A DNA stretch of 64,000 nucleotides, taken from Anaerococcus sp. Marseille-P3915 (GTDB taxonomy: Bacteria; Bacillota; Clostridia; Tissierellales; Peptoniphilaceae). Location of the stretch: NCBI RefSeq assembly GCF_900258475.1, contig NZ_LT984887.1, forward strand, positions 381,303 to 445,302. Direction: 5' to 3'. Below are positions 54,544 through 63,959 of this stretch, one piece after another. Position 1 is the first letter of the stretch; every line of letters starts with the position of its first letter. The position numbers were made by a program, and so were the translations under genes. The notes beneath the pieces were generated by a model, which saw only the letters and a list, made by a program, of their open reading frames with translations, did not search any database and had not been told where the DNA came from.

Positions 54544-54803
54544 TGAAATTAGAATATATAATCTTAATTCTCTTAGCTTCAGGATTTTATTATACAAATA
54601 TAAAAGAATACAGGAAAGAAAGAGAAAAAAATAGGTATATAGAAAATAATTTGAAAGAATCTAATAAAATTATCACTAAATCTGGAATAATAGGTTACGT
54701 TACAAATATTGATAAAAATGTTATTACAATAATTACTGGTGAAGGAGCAAAAACATCCTATATCACCATAGAAAAATCATATATCGAAGACATTTTAGAT
54801 TAA
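54543..54803 (+). CDS. yajC: YajC-like preprotein translocase subunit
   Basis: A small SecDF-associated membrane protein with one N-terminal membrane helix (LEYIILILLASGFYYTN) and a short cytoplasmic beta domain (GIIGYVTNIDKNVITIITGEGAKTSYITIEKSYIEDIL). 86 residues. It directly follows tgt with a one-base overlap, the classic tgt-yajC order. The helix is a little short and the usual GMEV-like motif is weak, but position and shape agree. Confidence 0.85.
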
Positions 54804-54820
54804 GGGCCAGGGGCCCTTTT
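54802..54820 (+). terminator. Terminator after yajC
   Basis: AAGGGCC (54802-54808), AGG, GGCCCTT (54812-54818) followed by TT. It ends the ruvCAB-yajC unit. Confidence 0.85.
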
Positions 54821-54866
54821 CTTTATATAAAGCAATTAAAGAGTATAATTTCTATGAAAGGATTTT

Positions 54867-56597
54867 ATGGCAAACTGGTTTATATACAATAAAAAACAAA
54901 ATTACATTAATAATTTAAAAATAGAAGATATTACAAAATTACAGGCATTAATATTAGGAAATAGGGATATAATCGACCCTAAAATAGTAGATATGTTTAT
55001 AAGGCCAAGTCTTGACAAATTACACGACCCTTTTCTACTAAATGATATGGACAAGGCAGTCGATTTGATTATAAAGACAATGCAAGAAGGTGGAGAAATA
55101 AGAATTTTTGGAGATTATGACCAAGATGGTATAGCATCTGTTATGACCTTGATGGATGGAATGTTGTTTTATTACGATAATATATCTTATGATATTCCTC
55201 ACAGGGTAGATGAAGGCTACGGCATATCTTCAAAGATGAGTGATAAGGCTATAGATGATGGGGTATCTTTGGTAATAACTTGTGATAATGGTATAACAGG
55301 TTTTGAACAAATAGATAATTTAAGGGCTAATAATATAAATGTCATAGTGACAGACCACCATCAAATTGAAAAAAAAGAAAATGATGAATGGGTAGAACAA
55401 GTTCTTCCAAAGGCCAATGCAGTCATAAATCCTAAAAGATTAGATTCTAATTATCCTTTTGATGATTTATGTGGGGCAGGAGTTAGCTTTAAGCTGATGC
55501 AAGGTCTTTACCAAAAGCTAGATGGAGATATGTACTATTTGTATTCTTTACTTGAATATGTAGCCATGGGAACAGTTTGTGATGTCGTCTCCCTAACTGA
55601 TGAAAATAGGATATTTGTAATCGAAGGACTCAAAAGGCTAAATCAAACAGAAAAAATTGGTATCAAAGCCCTCTTAGATGAAGCAGGTTGGGAAAAAGAA
55701 GTAGATGAATACACTCTAGGCTTTATTTTAGGTCCTCTAATGAATACTACAGGCAGGCTTAAATCAGCCAAAATGGCCATCGACCTTTTGATAGAAGAGG
55801 ATATAGATGATATTTATGATAAAGCTCGTGAATTAGTCAAGCTTAACAACGAAAGAAAGTCGCTGACTGAATCTGCTTATAAGAGAGCGTGTGAAATAAT
55901 AGAAGAAAATTCCTATGACAAGGATGATGTAATAGTAGTCTATGATGAAAATTTCAATGAATCAATCTGTGGGATAGTAGCTGGTAGGATAAAGGAAAAA
56001 TACTACAGACCTACAATAGTTTTAACCAAATCTAAAGATGAAAATATAGCAAAAGGTTCGGGTAGATCAATAGAAGCTTATAATATTTATGAAGAAATTT
56101 TACCCTTTAAAGACCAATTAGCTTCATTTGGAGGTCACCCTATGGCCTGTGGACTTTCAATAGAAATTACTAATATTGATGAATTTAGAAAATTTTTAAA
56201 CAAAAATTCAAAGCTTACCGCTAAGGAAAAAGAAAAATCAATCAATGTAGATAGTCAAATAAATATCTCTAACCTATCATTAGAATTTGCCGAAAGCCTT
56301 TTAAAATTAAAGCCTTTTGGTAAAGAAAATGATAAGCCTTTATTTGCAAATAAGGATGTTTCGATTGCAAGCCTTTCAATGATAGGCAAGGATAAAAATA
56401 CTATGAGGCTATCACTGTTTCAAAATGGCTCCTACTATAATGCTATAAAATTTGGAGCTGAGAAAGAATTTCAGTATTTAAAAGATAAGTTTAATGGCCA
56501 AATAGTTGGACAAAAAATAGATATAGTTTATTATCCAGATATAAACGAATTTAGGGGTCAAAGATCCCTACAACTTAAATTAATAGATATCAGGTGA
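54867..56597 (+). CDS. recJ: Single-stranded-DNA exonuclease RecJ
   Basis: A 5'-3' exonuclease for recombination and mismatch repair. DHH family motifs are RIFGDYDQDGIASV, SLVITCDNGITGFEQID and VIVTDHHQ. The DHHA1 part shows ICGIVAGRIKEKYYRPTIV and FGGHPMACGLSIE. 576 residues, somewhat shorter than many RecJ proteins, consistent with the Firmicute short form. ATG 54867 follows GAAAGGA. It begins the recJ-relA-dtd-aspS unit. Confidence 0.94.
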   Translation: MANWFIYNKKQNYINNLKIEDITKLQALILGNRDIIDPKIVDMFIRPSLDKLHDPFLLNDMDKAVDLIIKTMQEGGEIRIFGDYDQDGIASVMTLMDGMLFYYDNISYDIPHRVDEGYGISSKMSDKAIDDGVSLVITCDNGITGFEQIDNLRANNINVIVTDHHQIEKKENDEWVEQVLPKANAVINPKRLDSNYPFDDLCGAGVSFKLMQGLYQKLDGDMYYLYSLLEYVAMGTVCDVVSLTDENRIFVIEGLKRLNQTEKIGIKALLDEAGWEKEVDEYTLGFILGPLMNTTGRLKSAKMAIDLLIEEDIDDIYDKARELVKLNNERKSLTESAYKRACEIIEENSYDKDDVIVVYDENFNESICGIVAGRIKEKYYRPTIVLTKSKDENIAKGSGRSIEAYNIYEEILPFKDQLASFGGHPMACGLSIEITNIDEFRKFLNKNSKLTAKEKEKSINVDSQINISNLSLEFAESLLKLKPFGKENDKPLFANKDVSIASLSMIGKDKNTMRLSLFQNGSYYNAIKFGAEKEFQYLKDKFNGQIVGQKIDIVYYPDINEFRGQRSLQLKLIDIR

Positions 56598-56601
56598 TTT
56601 T

Positions 56602-58782
56602 ATGGCAACAGATTTTAACAAAGAATTTATAAAATTTAAAGAAATTATACTAAATAATAATCCAAAGGCTGACATTGATCTTATTAAAAAAGCCTATGAT
56701 TTTGGTGTGAAAAATCATGATGGACAGAAGAGAAATTCTGGAGAAGATTATTTTATCCACCCAATAGCTGTTGCCGAGAATTTATCTAATATGAAATTAG
56801 ATGATCAAACTATATGTGCAGGTTTGATGCATGATGTTTTAGAAGACACTCCTGTAACAAGAGATGAAATGAAAGATATCTTTGGCGAGGAAATAACCTT
56901 CTTAGTTGATGGTGTAACTAAGCTAAAAAACTTAAATTACAACTCTCGTGAGGAAAAACAAGCTGAAAATATTAGAAAAATGGTAATGGCTATGGCTAGC
57001 GATGTTAGGGTTGTTCTAATAAAGCTAGCAGATAGGCTTCATAATATGAGAACTCTTGAGTATATGACAAGAGAAAAACAGATCCAAATAGCTAATGAAA
57101 CTATCGAAATTTACGTACCTCTAGCCCACAGACTTGGAATTTATTCATTAAAATGGGAATTAGAAGATTTGTGTTTTAGATACCAAGAGCCTGATAAGTA
57201 TTATGAACTTGCTGAGATGGTAAGTGTAAAAAGACGAGAAAGAGAAGCATATATCAATGAAATAATTGATACTTTGACAAAATCACTTGCTAATACAAAA
57301 ATAAACTTTGAAATTTCAGGAAGACCAAAGTCTCTATATTCTATCAACAAGAAGATGGAAAGAAATAAAATTGCCTTTGAGGAAATTTACGATTTGACAG
57401 CTATTAGGGTACTAGTGGATACAATTGCTGAATGTTACGCTGTTTTGGGAAAGGTTCACTCAATCTGGAGACCTATACCTAATAGGATTAAGGATTATAT
57501 AGGTCAACCGAAACCAAATGGATATAGGTCCTTACACACAACTGTATTTGGCGATGATTCAAGACCTTTTGAGGTACAAATCAGAACAAGGCAGATGCAT
57601 AGAGAATGCGAATTCGGTGTAGCTGCTCATTGGAGATATAAGGAAAATAAAAATACCAAATCAGACTTTGATGATGCAATGAGCTTTTTAAGGCAAATTG
57701 TAGAATGGCAAAAAGAAGGTGGCAGAGAGCAAAATAACCAAGAATTTATGGAAACTTTGAAAAACGACTTCTTCTCAAGAGAAATTTATGTTTATTCTCC
57801 TGCAGGTGAAGTTTATTCATTGCCAATAGAGTCTTGTACAATAGATTTTGCCTATAAAATCCATACCGAAGTTGGTAATTCTTGCGTAGGGGCCAAAGTC
57901 AATGGCAGGATGGTGCCCCTAACCCATAAGCTAAAAACAGGAGACCTTGTTGAAATAATCACAAGCAAAAATTCTCAAGGGCCAAGTAGGGATTGGCTTA
58001 ATATTGTACAATCAAACCAAGCCAAATCAAAAATAAAACAATACTTTAAAAGGTATGATAAAGAAGAAAATATTGAAATAGGAAAAAGTTCTGTAATAAA
58101 GGAGCTTAAAAAATATAAGCAACATTACAAAAGCCTCTTAAAGCCAGAATGGCTAGACGAGATATCTACAGATTTAGGGTTCCCATCAGAGGATGAAATG
58201 TATGCATCTGTAGGCTATGGAAGGACTACGCCAGAGCAAATAAGCCAAAAGCTTATTAGAAGGGAAAAAGAGCTTGAAAACCAAGAAAAAATAGATAAGT
58301 CTTTTGAAATTAACAATAGGGAGATTAAAACTCAGGTTACAAACGAGATTAGAGTTTCTGATTTAACGGAAGATGTTGAGGTTAAATTTGCAAAATGTTG
58401 TACACCAGTTCCAGGGGACCCAATAGTCGGCTTTATAACTAAGGGTAATGGTATATCAGTCCACGTAAAGACTTGCCCAAATATAATAAATTCTAAGTCA
58501 CCAGAAAGACTCATAGATGTTTATTGGCAAAATCTAACCACTGACAAATTCCCTGTTAAGATTCAAATAATTTCTCTAAATAGTCCATCAACTTTATTTG
58601 AGGTATCAAAGATAATTTCGACATTTGATGTAAATATTCTAAGCATAAATGCGAGAACAGATTCTGATGAAGGAATAATGGATCTTATAATTGAGGTTAA
58701 AAGCACACAAGAATTAGAAGATGTAATAAAAAAATTAAAGACGATAAAAACAGTATCGGATGTATTTAGGGTGAAAAATTAA
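56602..58782 (+). CDS. rel: (p)ppGpp synthetase/hydrolase RelA/SpoT
   Basis: Makes and breaks the stringent-response alarmone. The HD hydrolase domain (about 25-190) has NSGEDYFIHPIAVAE, HDVLEDTPVT and KLADRLHNMRTLE, all intact. The synthetase domain (about 230-360) has YDLTAIRVLVDT and PNGYRSLHTTVFG. A TGS domain (about 400-460) and a C-terminal ACT domain follow. 726 residues is the normal bifunctional long form. ATG 56602 has AGGTGATTTT upstream. Confidence 0.96.
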   Translation: MATDFNKEFIKFKEIILNNNPKADIDLIKKAYDFGVKNHDGQKRNSGEDYFIHPIAVAENLSNMKLDDQTICAGLMHDVLEDTPVTRDEMKDIFGEEITFLVDGVTKLKNLNYNSREEKQAENIRKMVMAMASDVRVVLIKLADRLHNMRTLEYMTREKQIQIANETIEIYVPLAHRLGIYSLKWELEDLCFRYQEPDKYYELAEMVSVKRREREAYINEIIDTLTKSLANTKINFEISGRPKSLYSINKKMERNKIAFEEIYDLTAIRVLVDTIAECYAVLGKVHSIWRPIPNRIKDYIGQPKPNGYRSLHTTVFGDDSRPFEVQIRTRQMHRECEFGVAAHWRYKENKNTKSDFDDAMSFLRQIVEWQKEGGREQNNQEFMETLKNDFFSREIYVYSPAGEVYSLPIESCTIDFAYKIHTEVGNSCVGAKVNGRMVPLTHKLKTGDLVEIITSKNSQGPSRDWLNIVQSNQAKSKIKQYFKRYDKEENIEIGKSSVIKELKKYKQHYKSLLKPEWLDEISTDLGFPSEDEMYASVGYGRTTPEQISQKLIRREKELENQEKIDKSFEINNREIKTQVTNEIRVSDLTEDVEVKFAKCCTPVPGDPIVGFITKGNGISVHVKTCPNIINSKSPERLIDVYWQNLTTDKFPVKIQIISLNSPSTLFEVSKIISTFDVNILSINARTDSDEGIMDLIIEVKSTQELEDVIKKLKTIKTVSDVFRVKN

Positions 58783-59231
58783 TGAGAGCAATTATACAAA
58801 AAGTTACAAAAGCTAGTGTTGTAGTGGATGAGGAAAAGATATCTGAGATAAACGATGGTTACTTAATTTTATTAGCTGTTAAAGAAACAGATACAGATGA
58901 AGACCTTGCCTATATACAAAGAAAAATAAGCAATTTAAGAATATTTGAAGATGAAGAAGGTAAGCTTAACCTAAGTCTCAAGGATAAGGGAGGAGAAATT
59001 TTATTAGTTAGCCAATTTACTTTATATGGAGATGTAAGAAAAGGCAATAGGCCATCCTTTACCCAATCAGCAAATTTAGAAAAAGCAAATGATTATTATT
59101 TAAAATTAAGGGATAATTTAATTGGAGAGGGATTTAAGGTAGAAACTGGTAAATTTCAAGCCCATATGCAAGTATCTCTTACAAATGATGGTCCAGTAAC
59201 CATAATATTAGATAGTGAGAGGATTTTTTGA
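58782..59231 (+). CDS. dtd: D-aminoacyl-tRNA deacylase
   Basis: Removes D-amino acids wrongly attached to tRNA. Motifs are SQFTLYGDVRKGNRPSFTQSA and LTNDGPVTIILDS with the conserved Gly-Pro. 149 residues is normal. The ATG shares a base with the rel stop (TAATG), and the stop overlaps the next gene. dtd after rel is a common Firmicute order. Confidence 0.96.
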   Translation: MRAIIQKVTKASVVVDEEKISEINDGYLILLAVKETDTDEDLAYIQRKISNLRIFEDEEGKLNLSLKDKGGEILLVSQFTLYGDVRKGNRPSFTQSANLEKANDYYLKLRDNLIGEGFKVETGKFQAHMQVSLTNDGPVTIILDSERIF

Positions 59232-59833
59232 TGAAAGTTAAAAGATTTACCCTAGGACCAGTTATGACAAATATGTATGTGGTTTCAGTAGATGGGAAGG
59301 GCTTTTTAGTAGATTGTGCTTATCCATCTCCTGCCGTAGATAAGTATATCGAGGATAATAATATTAAGATTGAATTTATCCTTCAAACCCATACTCACTT
59401 TGACCACGTAACAGGACTTAAGTATTATAAAGATAAGTATGTTGTTCCAGTGTATTCTAGCGAAGATGCAAAAGATATAGCTGAAGATAAAAATTATAAC
59501 CTAGGACATCATTTAGGGAATCTAGAAGTTCCAATTGATATTTATCTAAAAGATAATGATGTATTTAGTAAATATAATATTAGAGCAGTTAAAACTCCGG
59601 GCCATACGATTGACTCAATGTGTTTTGTAATAGATAAGGCAATATTTACAGGCGATACACTTTTTAGGTTATCAATAGGAAGGACAGATTTTCCAGGCGG
59701 GTCAATGGTAGAAATAATAGATTCTATCAAAAATAAACTTGCAAGCTTTGATAGGGATTATATAATTTATCCTGGACATAATGAAGAAAGCCTTTTGGGC
59801 TTTGAACTAGATAACAATCCATTTTTAAATTAA
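59231..59833 (+). CDS. MBL-fold hydrolase (glyoxalase II-like)
   Basis: A 200-residue metallo-beta-lactamase-fold protein. Metal motif HTHFDHVTGLKYY, further ligands in KTPGHTIDSMCF and FTGDTLFRLSIGRTDFPGG, and a last His in YIIYPGHNEESL. This is the YcbL/glyoxalase II-like group common next to dtd. Substrate not certain. ATG 59231 overlaps the dtd stop (TGATG). Confidence 0.92.
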   Translation: MKVKRFTLGPVMTNMYVVSVDGKGFLVDCAYPSPAVDKYIEDNNIKIEFILQTHTHFDHVTGLKYYKDKYVVPVYSSEDAKDIAEDKNYNLGHHLGNLEVPIDIYLKDNDVFSKYNIRAVKTPGHTIDSMCFVIDKAIFTGDTLFRLSIGRTDFPGGSMVEIIDSIKNKLASFDRDYIIYPGHNEESLLGFELDNNPFLN

Positions 59834-59844
59834 TGGGAGGAAAT

Positions 59845-61593
59845 ATGGAATTTAAAAGAACAAATATGTGTGGAAGCCTAAGAATTGAAGACTTAGGTAA
59901 AGAAGTAGTTTTGATGGGCTGGGTTGGCAAAAAACGTAACCTTGGATCTCTTGTATTTATAGATTTAAGAGATAAGACTGGTATTAGCCAAATTGTGGTC
60001 AGAGAAGAAGATGCTGATAACTATCAGGTAGCAAAAAGCTTAGCTCAAGAATATGTAATAGAAGTTAAGGGAAAAGTTTTTGAAAGAGAAAGCAAAAACT
60101 CTGAGATTCCTACAGGTGATATTGAAATAATCGCTGATAAGATCAACATCCTTGATAAGGCAAAGACACCACCAATTTATATCAAGGATGATGATGATGT
60201 TAGCGAAAATTTAAGGCTAAAATATAGATATCTTGATATGAGAAAACAATCTGTTCAAAGAAATCTAAAGCTTAGATCTGATATTGTTAGGACAATGAGA
60301 GAATATATGTATGACAATGATTTTACAGAAGTTGAAACTCCTTTTCTAACAAAACCAACCCCAGAAGGCGCTAGGGACTATCTTGTACCATCAAGAATAA
60401 ACTCAGGTAAATTTTATGCTCTTCCACAATCACCACAGTTACTAAAACAAATTTTGATGATTGGATCTCTAGATAGGTATTTCCAAGTTGTAAAATGTTT
60501 TAGGGACGAGGACTTAAGGGCGAATAGGCAACCAGAATTTACTCAGCTTGACCTTGAAATGAGTTTTTCAAACCAAGATGATGTAATAGCAATGAATGAG
60601 GGTTTACTAAAGACTTTATTCGATAAGTACACAGACTATGACTTAAAACTACCAATAGCAAGGATGGATTATAGTGAAGCAATTGAGTCATACGGTTCAG
60701 ACAAGCCAGATTTAAGGTATGGTTATAAAATTCAAAATGTATCTGATATATTTGTAGATAGTGACTTTAAAGTATTTTCAGACAATACATCAGACGGTAG
60801 ATCTGTAAGGGCCATTAACTTTACAGGCTTAGAAGATAAATATTCAAGAAAACAACTTGATAAATTAACAGATTTTGTAAAAGATTATGGACTCAAAGGA
60901 CTTTCTTATATTAAATTTAACTCCGATATGCAATCATCAATCAAAAAATTCTTAACTGATGATATTATAGAAGGATTGAAAAATAATCTAGGAGCAAAAG
61001 AAGGCGATTTAATATTCCTAGCAGCCGATAAGGATAAAACAGTTCTAGAAGCCTTGGGAGCCCTAAGAGTAAAGATTGCAAAAGATAATAACCTTTATGA
61101 AAAAGAATATGCCTTAACATGGGTAGTAAACTTCCCAATGTTTGAATATAGTGAAGAAGAAGATAGGTATGTTGCACAGCACCATCCTTTCACTATGATG
61201 AACGAAGAGGACATAGACCTACTTGAAACTCAACCAGAAAAGGTAAGAACCCAAGCGTACGACATAGTTATAAATGGTGACGAGATGGGTGGAGGCTCAG
61301 TAAGGATTAATAATTCAGACCTACAAGAAAGAGTCTTTAAAGCTTTAAAACTAAGTAAGGAAGATATTGAAAATAAATTTGGTTTCTTTATTGAAGCCCT
61401 ACAATATGGTACACCACCACATGCAGGACTAGCTTATGGTCTTGATAGGTTATTAATGCTATTTGCAAAAACTGATAATATCAAAGACATAATTGCATTC
61501 CCTAAGACACAATCAGCAACTTGTCCTTTAACAGAAGCACCATCAATCGTTGATGATAAGGCTTTAAATGAGTTAAATATTAAATTGAGGTGA
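59845..61593 (+). CDS. aspS: Aspartyl-tRNA synthetase
   Basis: A class II aminoacyl-tRNA synthetase charging tRNA-Asp. An anticodon-binding OB fold (about 15-100) precedes motif 2 FRDEDLRANRQPEFTQLDLE and motif 3 GLAYGLDRLLMLFA. A bacterial insertion domain lies between. 582 residues from ATG 59845, which has GGGAGG upstream. In many relatives hisS lies between the MBL gene and aspS; here it is absent. Confidence 0.97.
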   Translation: MEFKRTNMCGSLRIEDLGKEVVLMGWVGKKRNLGSLVFIDLRDKTGISQIVVREEDADNYQVAKSLAQEYVIEVKGKVFERESKNSEIPTGDIEIIADKINILDKAKTPPIYIKDDDDVSENLRLKYRYLDMRKQSVQRNLKLRSDIVRTMREYMYDNDFTEVETPFLTKPTPEGARDYLVPSRINSGKFYALPQSPQLLKQILMIGSLDRYFQVVKCFRDEDLRANRQPEFTQLDLEMSFSNQDDVIAMNEGLLKTLFDKYTDYDLKLPIARMDYSEAIESYGSDKPDLRYGYKIQNVSDIFVDSDFKVFSDNTSDGRSVRAINFTGLEDKYSRKQLDKLTDFVKDYGLKGLSYIKFNSDMQSSIKKFLTDDIIEGLKNNLGAKEGDLIFLAADKDKTVLEALGALRVKIAKDNNLYEKEYALTWVVNFPMFEYSEEEDRYVAQHHPFTMMNEEDIDLLETQPEKVRTQAYDIVINGDEMGGGSVRINNSDLQERVFKALKLSKEDIENKFGFFIEALQYGTPPHAGLAYGLDRLLMLFAKTDNIKDIIAFPKTQSATCPLTEAPSIVDDKALNELNIKLR

Positions 61594-61599
61594 TAAATA

Positions 61600-62013
61600 A
61601 TGTCAATGACTAAAGAAGGTTTAGTCCTTGAAAATAATAATGGAAATCTTAAAATTCAAGTTGATAGGAATAGCGCGTGCGGCTCATGTGCAGCAAATGG
61701 CTCTTGTGCAGAAAGAAAATCAACTATAATTGAAATGTTTTCAGCGGATGATATAAAAAAAGGAGATACAGTACTATTAGAAAGTGATGCGAATGAAATC
61801 AATAAACTTTCTGCTATTGTATATATATTTCCAGTAATAATGGTGATGATTGGAGCTATAGGCCCATCATTACTATTTAAAAATTCTAACTTGGATTTAA
61901 ATCTTATTTCTTTATTAAGCGTATTAGTATTTTTAGCTATTTCAATCTTAATAATAAGAGGGATAGATAAGAATTTTAAAAAAGAACAATTAATGAAGAT
62001 AAGAAAATTATGA
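61600..62013 (+). CDS. SoxR-reducing-system / RseC-family membrane protein
   Basis: A 137-residue protein with an N-terminal cysteine motif ACGSCAANGSCAE and two membrane helices (about 67-90 and 97-116). This is the RseC/RsxC-associated layout. It is probably involved in electron transfer to redox proteins, though no rnf genes are in the window. ATG 61600 has GAGGTGAT upstream. A palindrome follows before der. Confidence 0.88.
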   Translation: MSMTKEGLVLENNNGNLKIQVDRNSACGSCAANGSCAERKSTIIEMFSADDIKKGDTVLLESDANEINKLSAIVYIFPVIMVMIGAIGPSLLFKNSNLDLNLISLLSVLVFLAISILIIRGIDKNFKKEQLMKIRKL

Positions 62014-62017
62014 TAAG

Positions 62018-62039
62018 CGATATTGAATATTCAATATCG
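62018..62039. repeat. Perfect 22-bp palindrome between the RseC-like gene and der
   Basis: CGATATTGAAT (62018-62028) followed directly by its exact reverse complement ATTCAATATCG (62029-62039). No T-run follows, so it is not an obvious terminator. It could be an operator or a cruciform-type processing hairpin. Confidence 0.7.
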
Positions 62040-62056
62040 AACAATGGAGTGATAAA

Positions 62057-63376
62057 ATGGCCTTACCAATAGTAACCCTAGTAGGTAGAACAAATGTAGG
62101 TAAATCTACGCTTTTTAATAGACTAGTTGGCAAAAGAAAATCAATTACTGAAGATATATCAGGAGTTACAAGAGATAGGATTGTCGATAAAGTAGAATGG
62201 CAAAATAATGAATTTCAGCTTGTTGATACTGGCGGTATAGATATATCAAGTAAAGAGATGATGAATGTCGAAATCAGAGGGCAAGTAGAAAAAGCTCTTC
62301 TTGAGACAAATTTAATACTATTTGTAGTCGATGGTAAAGAAGGAGTCAACCCTCATGACGTCGATATTGCAAATGAAATAAGAAAATATAATAAGCCAGT
62401 TATAATCGTAGCAAATAAAGTCGATAATATGATAATGCCAGATGACATTTATGATTTTTATCAATTTGGATTTGATGATTTGAAAATTATATCAGCAGAA
62501 CAAGCAAAGGGACTAGGAGACCTATTAGATGCAGTTACATCTTATATTGACTTTTCTCAGTTTGATTCACCAGAAGACGAGACAAGAATTGCCATAATAG
62601 GTAAACCAAATGCTGGTAAAAGTTCTCTTGTCAATCTGCTTTTGAATGAAGATAGGATGATAGTAACAAACATCGCTGGTACAACTAGAGATGCTGTAGA
62701 TTCTTATTGGCAATACAATGACAAAAACTATGTCTTAATTGATACTGCTGGCCTAAGGAGAAAGGCAAAAGTTAAAGAAAACATAGAATATTATGCCAAT
62801 CAAAGGACTTTTGATGCTGTAGATAGTGCAGAAATTTGCTTGTTTTTGATAGATGCTACAGTAGGAGTTACAGAGCAGGATGCAAAGATAGCCGGTTATG
62901 CCCACAACAATAAAAAAGCAATAATAATTGCAGTAAATAAGTGGGATTTGGTTGAAAAAGAGACTAATACAATGGCTGATATGGAAAAAAAAATCCGTGA
63001 GACTCTATCTTTTGCAATGTATGCACCAATTGTCTTTATGTCAGTTAAGGATAATAAAAGAATAGATACCCTATTAGATATGATAGAAGCTGTAGATAAT
63101 AACTATAGAATGAGAATTAAGACTGGTGTTTTAAATACAATTTTACAAGATGCAATGCTATTAAATCCACCTCCACAAGATAAGGGTAAGAGACTTAAGA
63201 TTTACTACATGAGCCAGGTAGGAACTATGCCACCAAAATTCTTGTTGTCAATAAATGATAGAGATTTAATTCACTTCTCCTATACTAGATATCTAGAAAA
63301 TCAAATCAGACAAAATTATGCATTGACTGGTGTACCTTTTAGTTTTGTATTCAAAGAACATAAGGCAAAATCATGA
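62057..63376 (+). CDS. der: Ribosome biogenesis GTPase Der (EngA)
   Basis: A double-domain GTPase for 50S assembly. G1 of domain 1 is GRTNVGKSTLFNRL, with Thr in place of the more usual Pro, and G3 DTGGID. Domain 2 has GKPNAGKSSLVNLL, DTAGLRRKAKV and the NKWD motif. A KH-like C-terminal domain follows. 439 residues. ATG 62057 has GGAGTGAT upstream. Confidence 0.96.
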   Translation: MALPIVTLVGRTNVGKSTLFNRLVGKRKSITEDISGVTRDRIVDKVEWQNNEFQLVDTGGIDISSKEMMNVEIRGQVEKALLETNLILFVVDGKEGVNPHDVDIANEIRKYNKPVIIVANKVDNMIMPDDIYDFYQFGFDDLKIISAEQAKGLGDLLDAVTSYIDFSQFDSPEDETRIAIIGKPNAGKSSLVNLLLNEDRMIVTNIAGTTRDAVDSYWQYNDKNYVLIDTAGLRRKAKVKENIEYYANQRTFDAVDSAEICLFLIDATVGVTEQDAKIAGYAHNNKKAIIIAVNKWDLVEKETNTMADMEKKIRETLSFAMYAPIVFMSVKDNKRIDTLLDMIEAVDNNYRMRIKTGVLNTILQDAMLLNPPPQDKGKRLKIYYMSQVGTMPPKFLLSINDRDLIHFSYTRYLENQIRQNYALTGVPFSFVFKEHKAKS

Positions 63377-63951
63377 AATATATATTAGTAATTCTGCTAT
63401 CCTACCTAATAGGATCAATACCAGCTGGTTATGTGATTGGAAAAATATTTTTTAAACAAGATATAAGGAAAATGGGTTCTGGCAATGTAGGAAGTACAAA
63501 TGCCTTGAGAAATTTCGGGAAATTAGCAGGTTTAGGAACATTTCTATTTGATTTTTCAAAGGCTATTGTTGCTTGCATAATTGGTAAAAAACTTGCTGGG
63601 GAAGAAGGAATTTATCTAGCGATGTTTTTTGTCGTCATTGGGCATATGTATAGCTTCGTCCTTAATTTTAAGGCAGGAAAGGGAATAGCAACAATTTTTG
63701 GAGCTTTGGTATATATCAATCCTGTATTTGCCCTAACCCTATTTGCTGTATTTTTAGTAGTTATGATTGCAAGTAGAATAGTATCTCTTGCTTCTATGAG
63801 TGCTGCTCTTGTAGCTATTGTATACGGTATATATAAGTTTGGAATTAATAGCTTTACTATATGTTTATCTATTTTGGCATTGATGATAATTTATAAACAT
63901 AAGGATAATTTTAAAAGACTTATCAAGGGTGAAGAGAAAAAAATATTTTAG
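63373..63951 (+). CDS. plsY: Glycerol-3-phosphate acyltransferase PlsY
   Basis: An acyl-phosphate-dependent enzyme starting phospholipid synthesis. A 192-residue membrane protein with about five helices. Motifs GSIPAGYVIGK, GSGNVGSTNALRNFG and HMYSFVLNFKAGKGIAT match PlsY. It overlaps der by 4 bases; gpsA follows. der-plsY-gpsA is a conserved order. Confidence 0.96.
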   Translation: MKYILVILLSYLIGSIPAGYVIGKIFFKQDIRKMGSGNVGSTNALRNFGKLAGLGTFLFDFSKAIVACIIGKKLAGEEGIYLAMFFVVIGHMYSFVLNFKAGKGIATIFGALVYINPVFALTLFAVFLVVMIASRIVSLASMSAALVAIVYGIYKFGINSFTICLSILALMIIYKHKDNFKRLIKGEEKKIF

Positions 63952-63959
63952 GTGATTAA

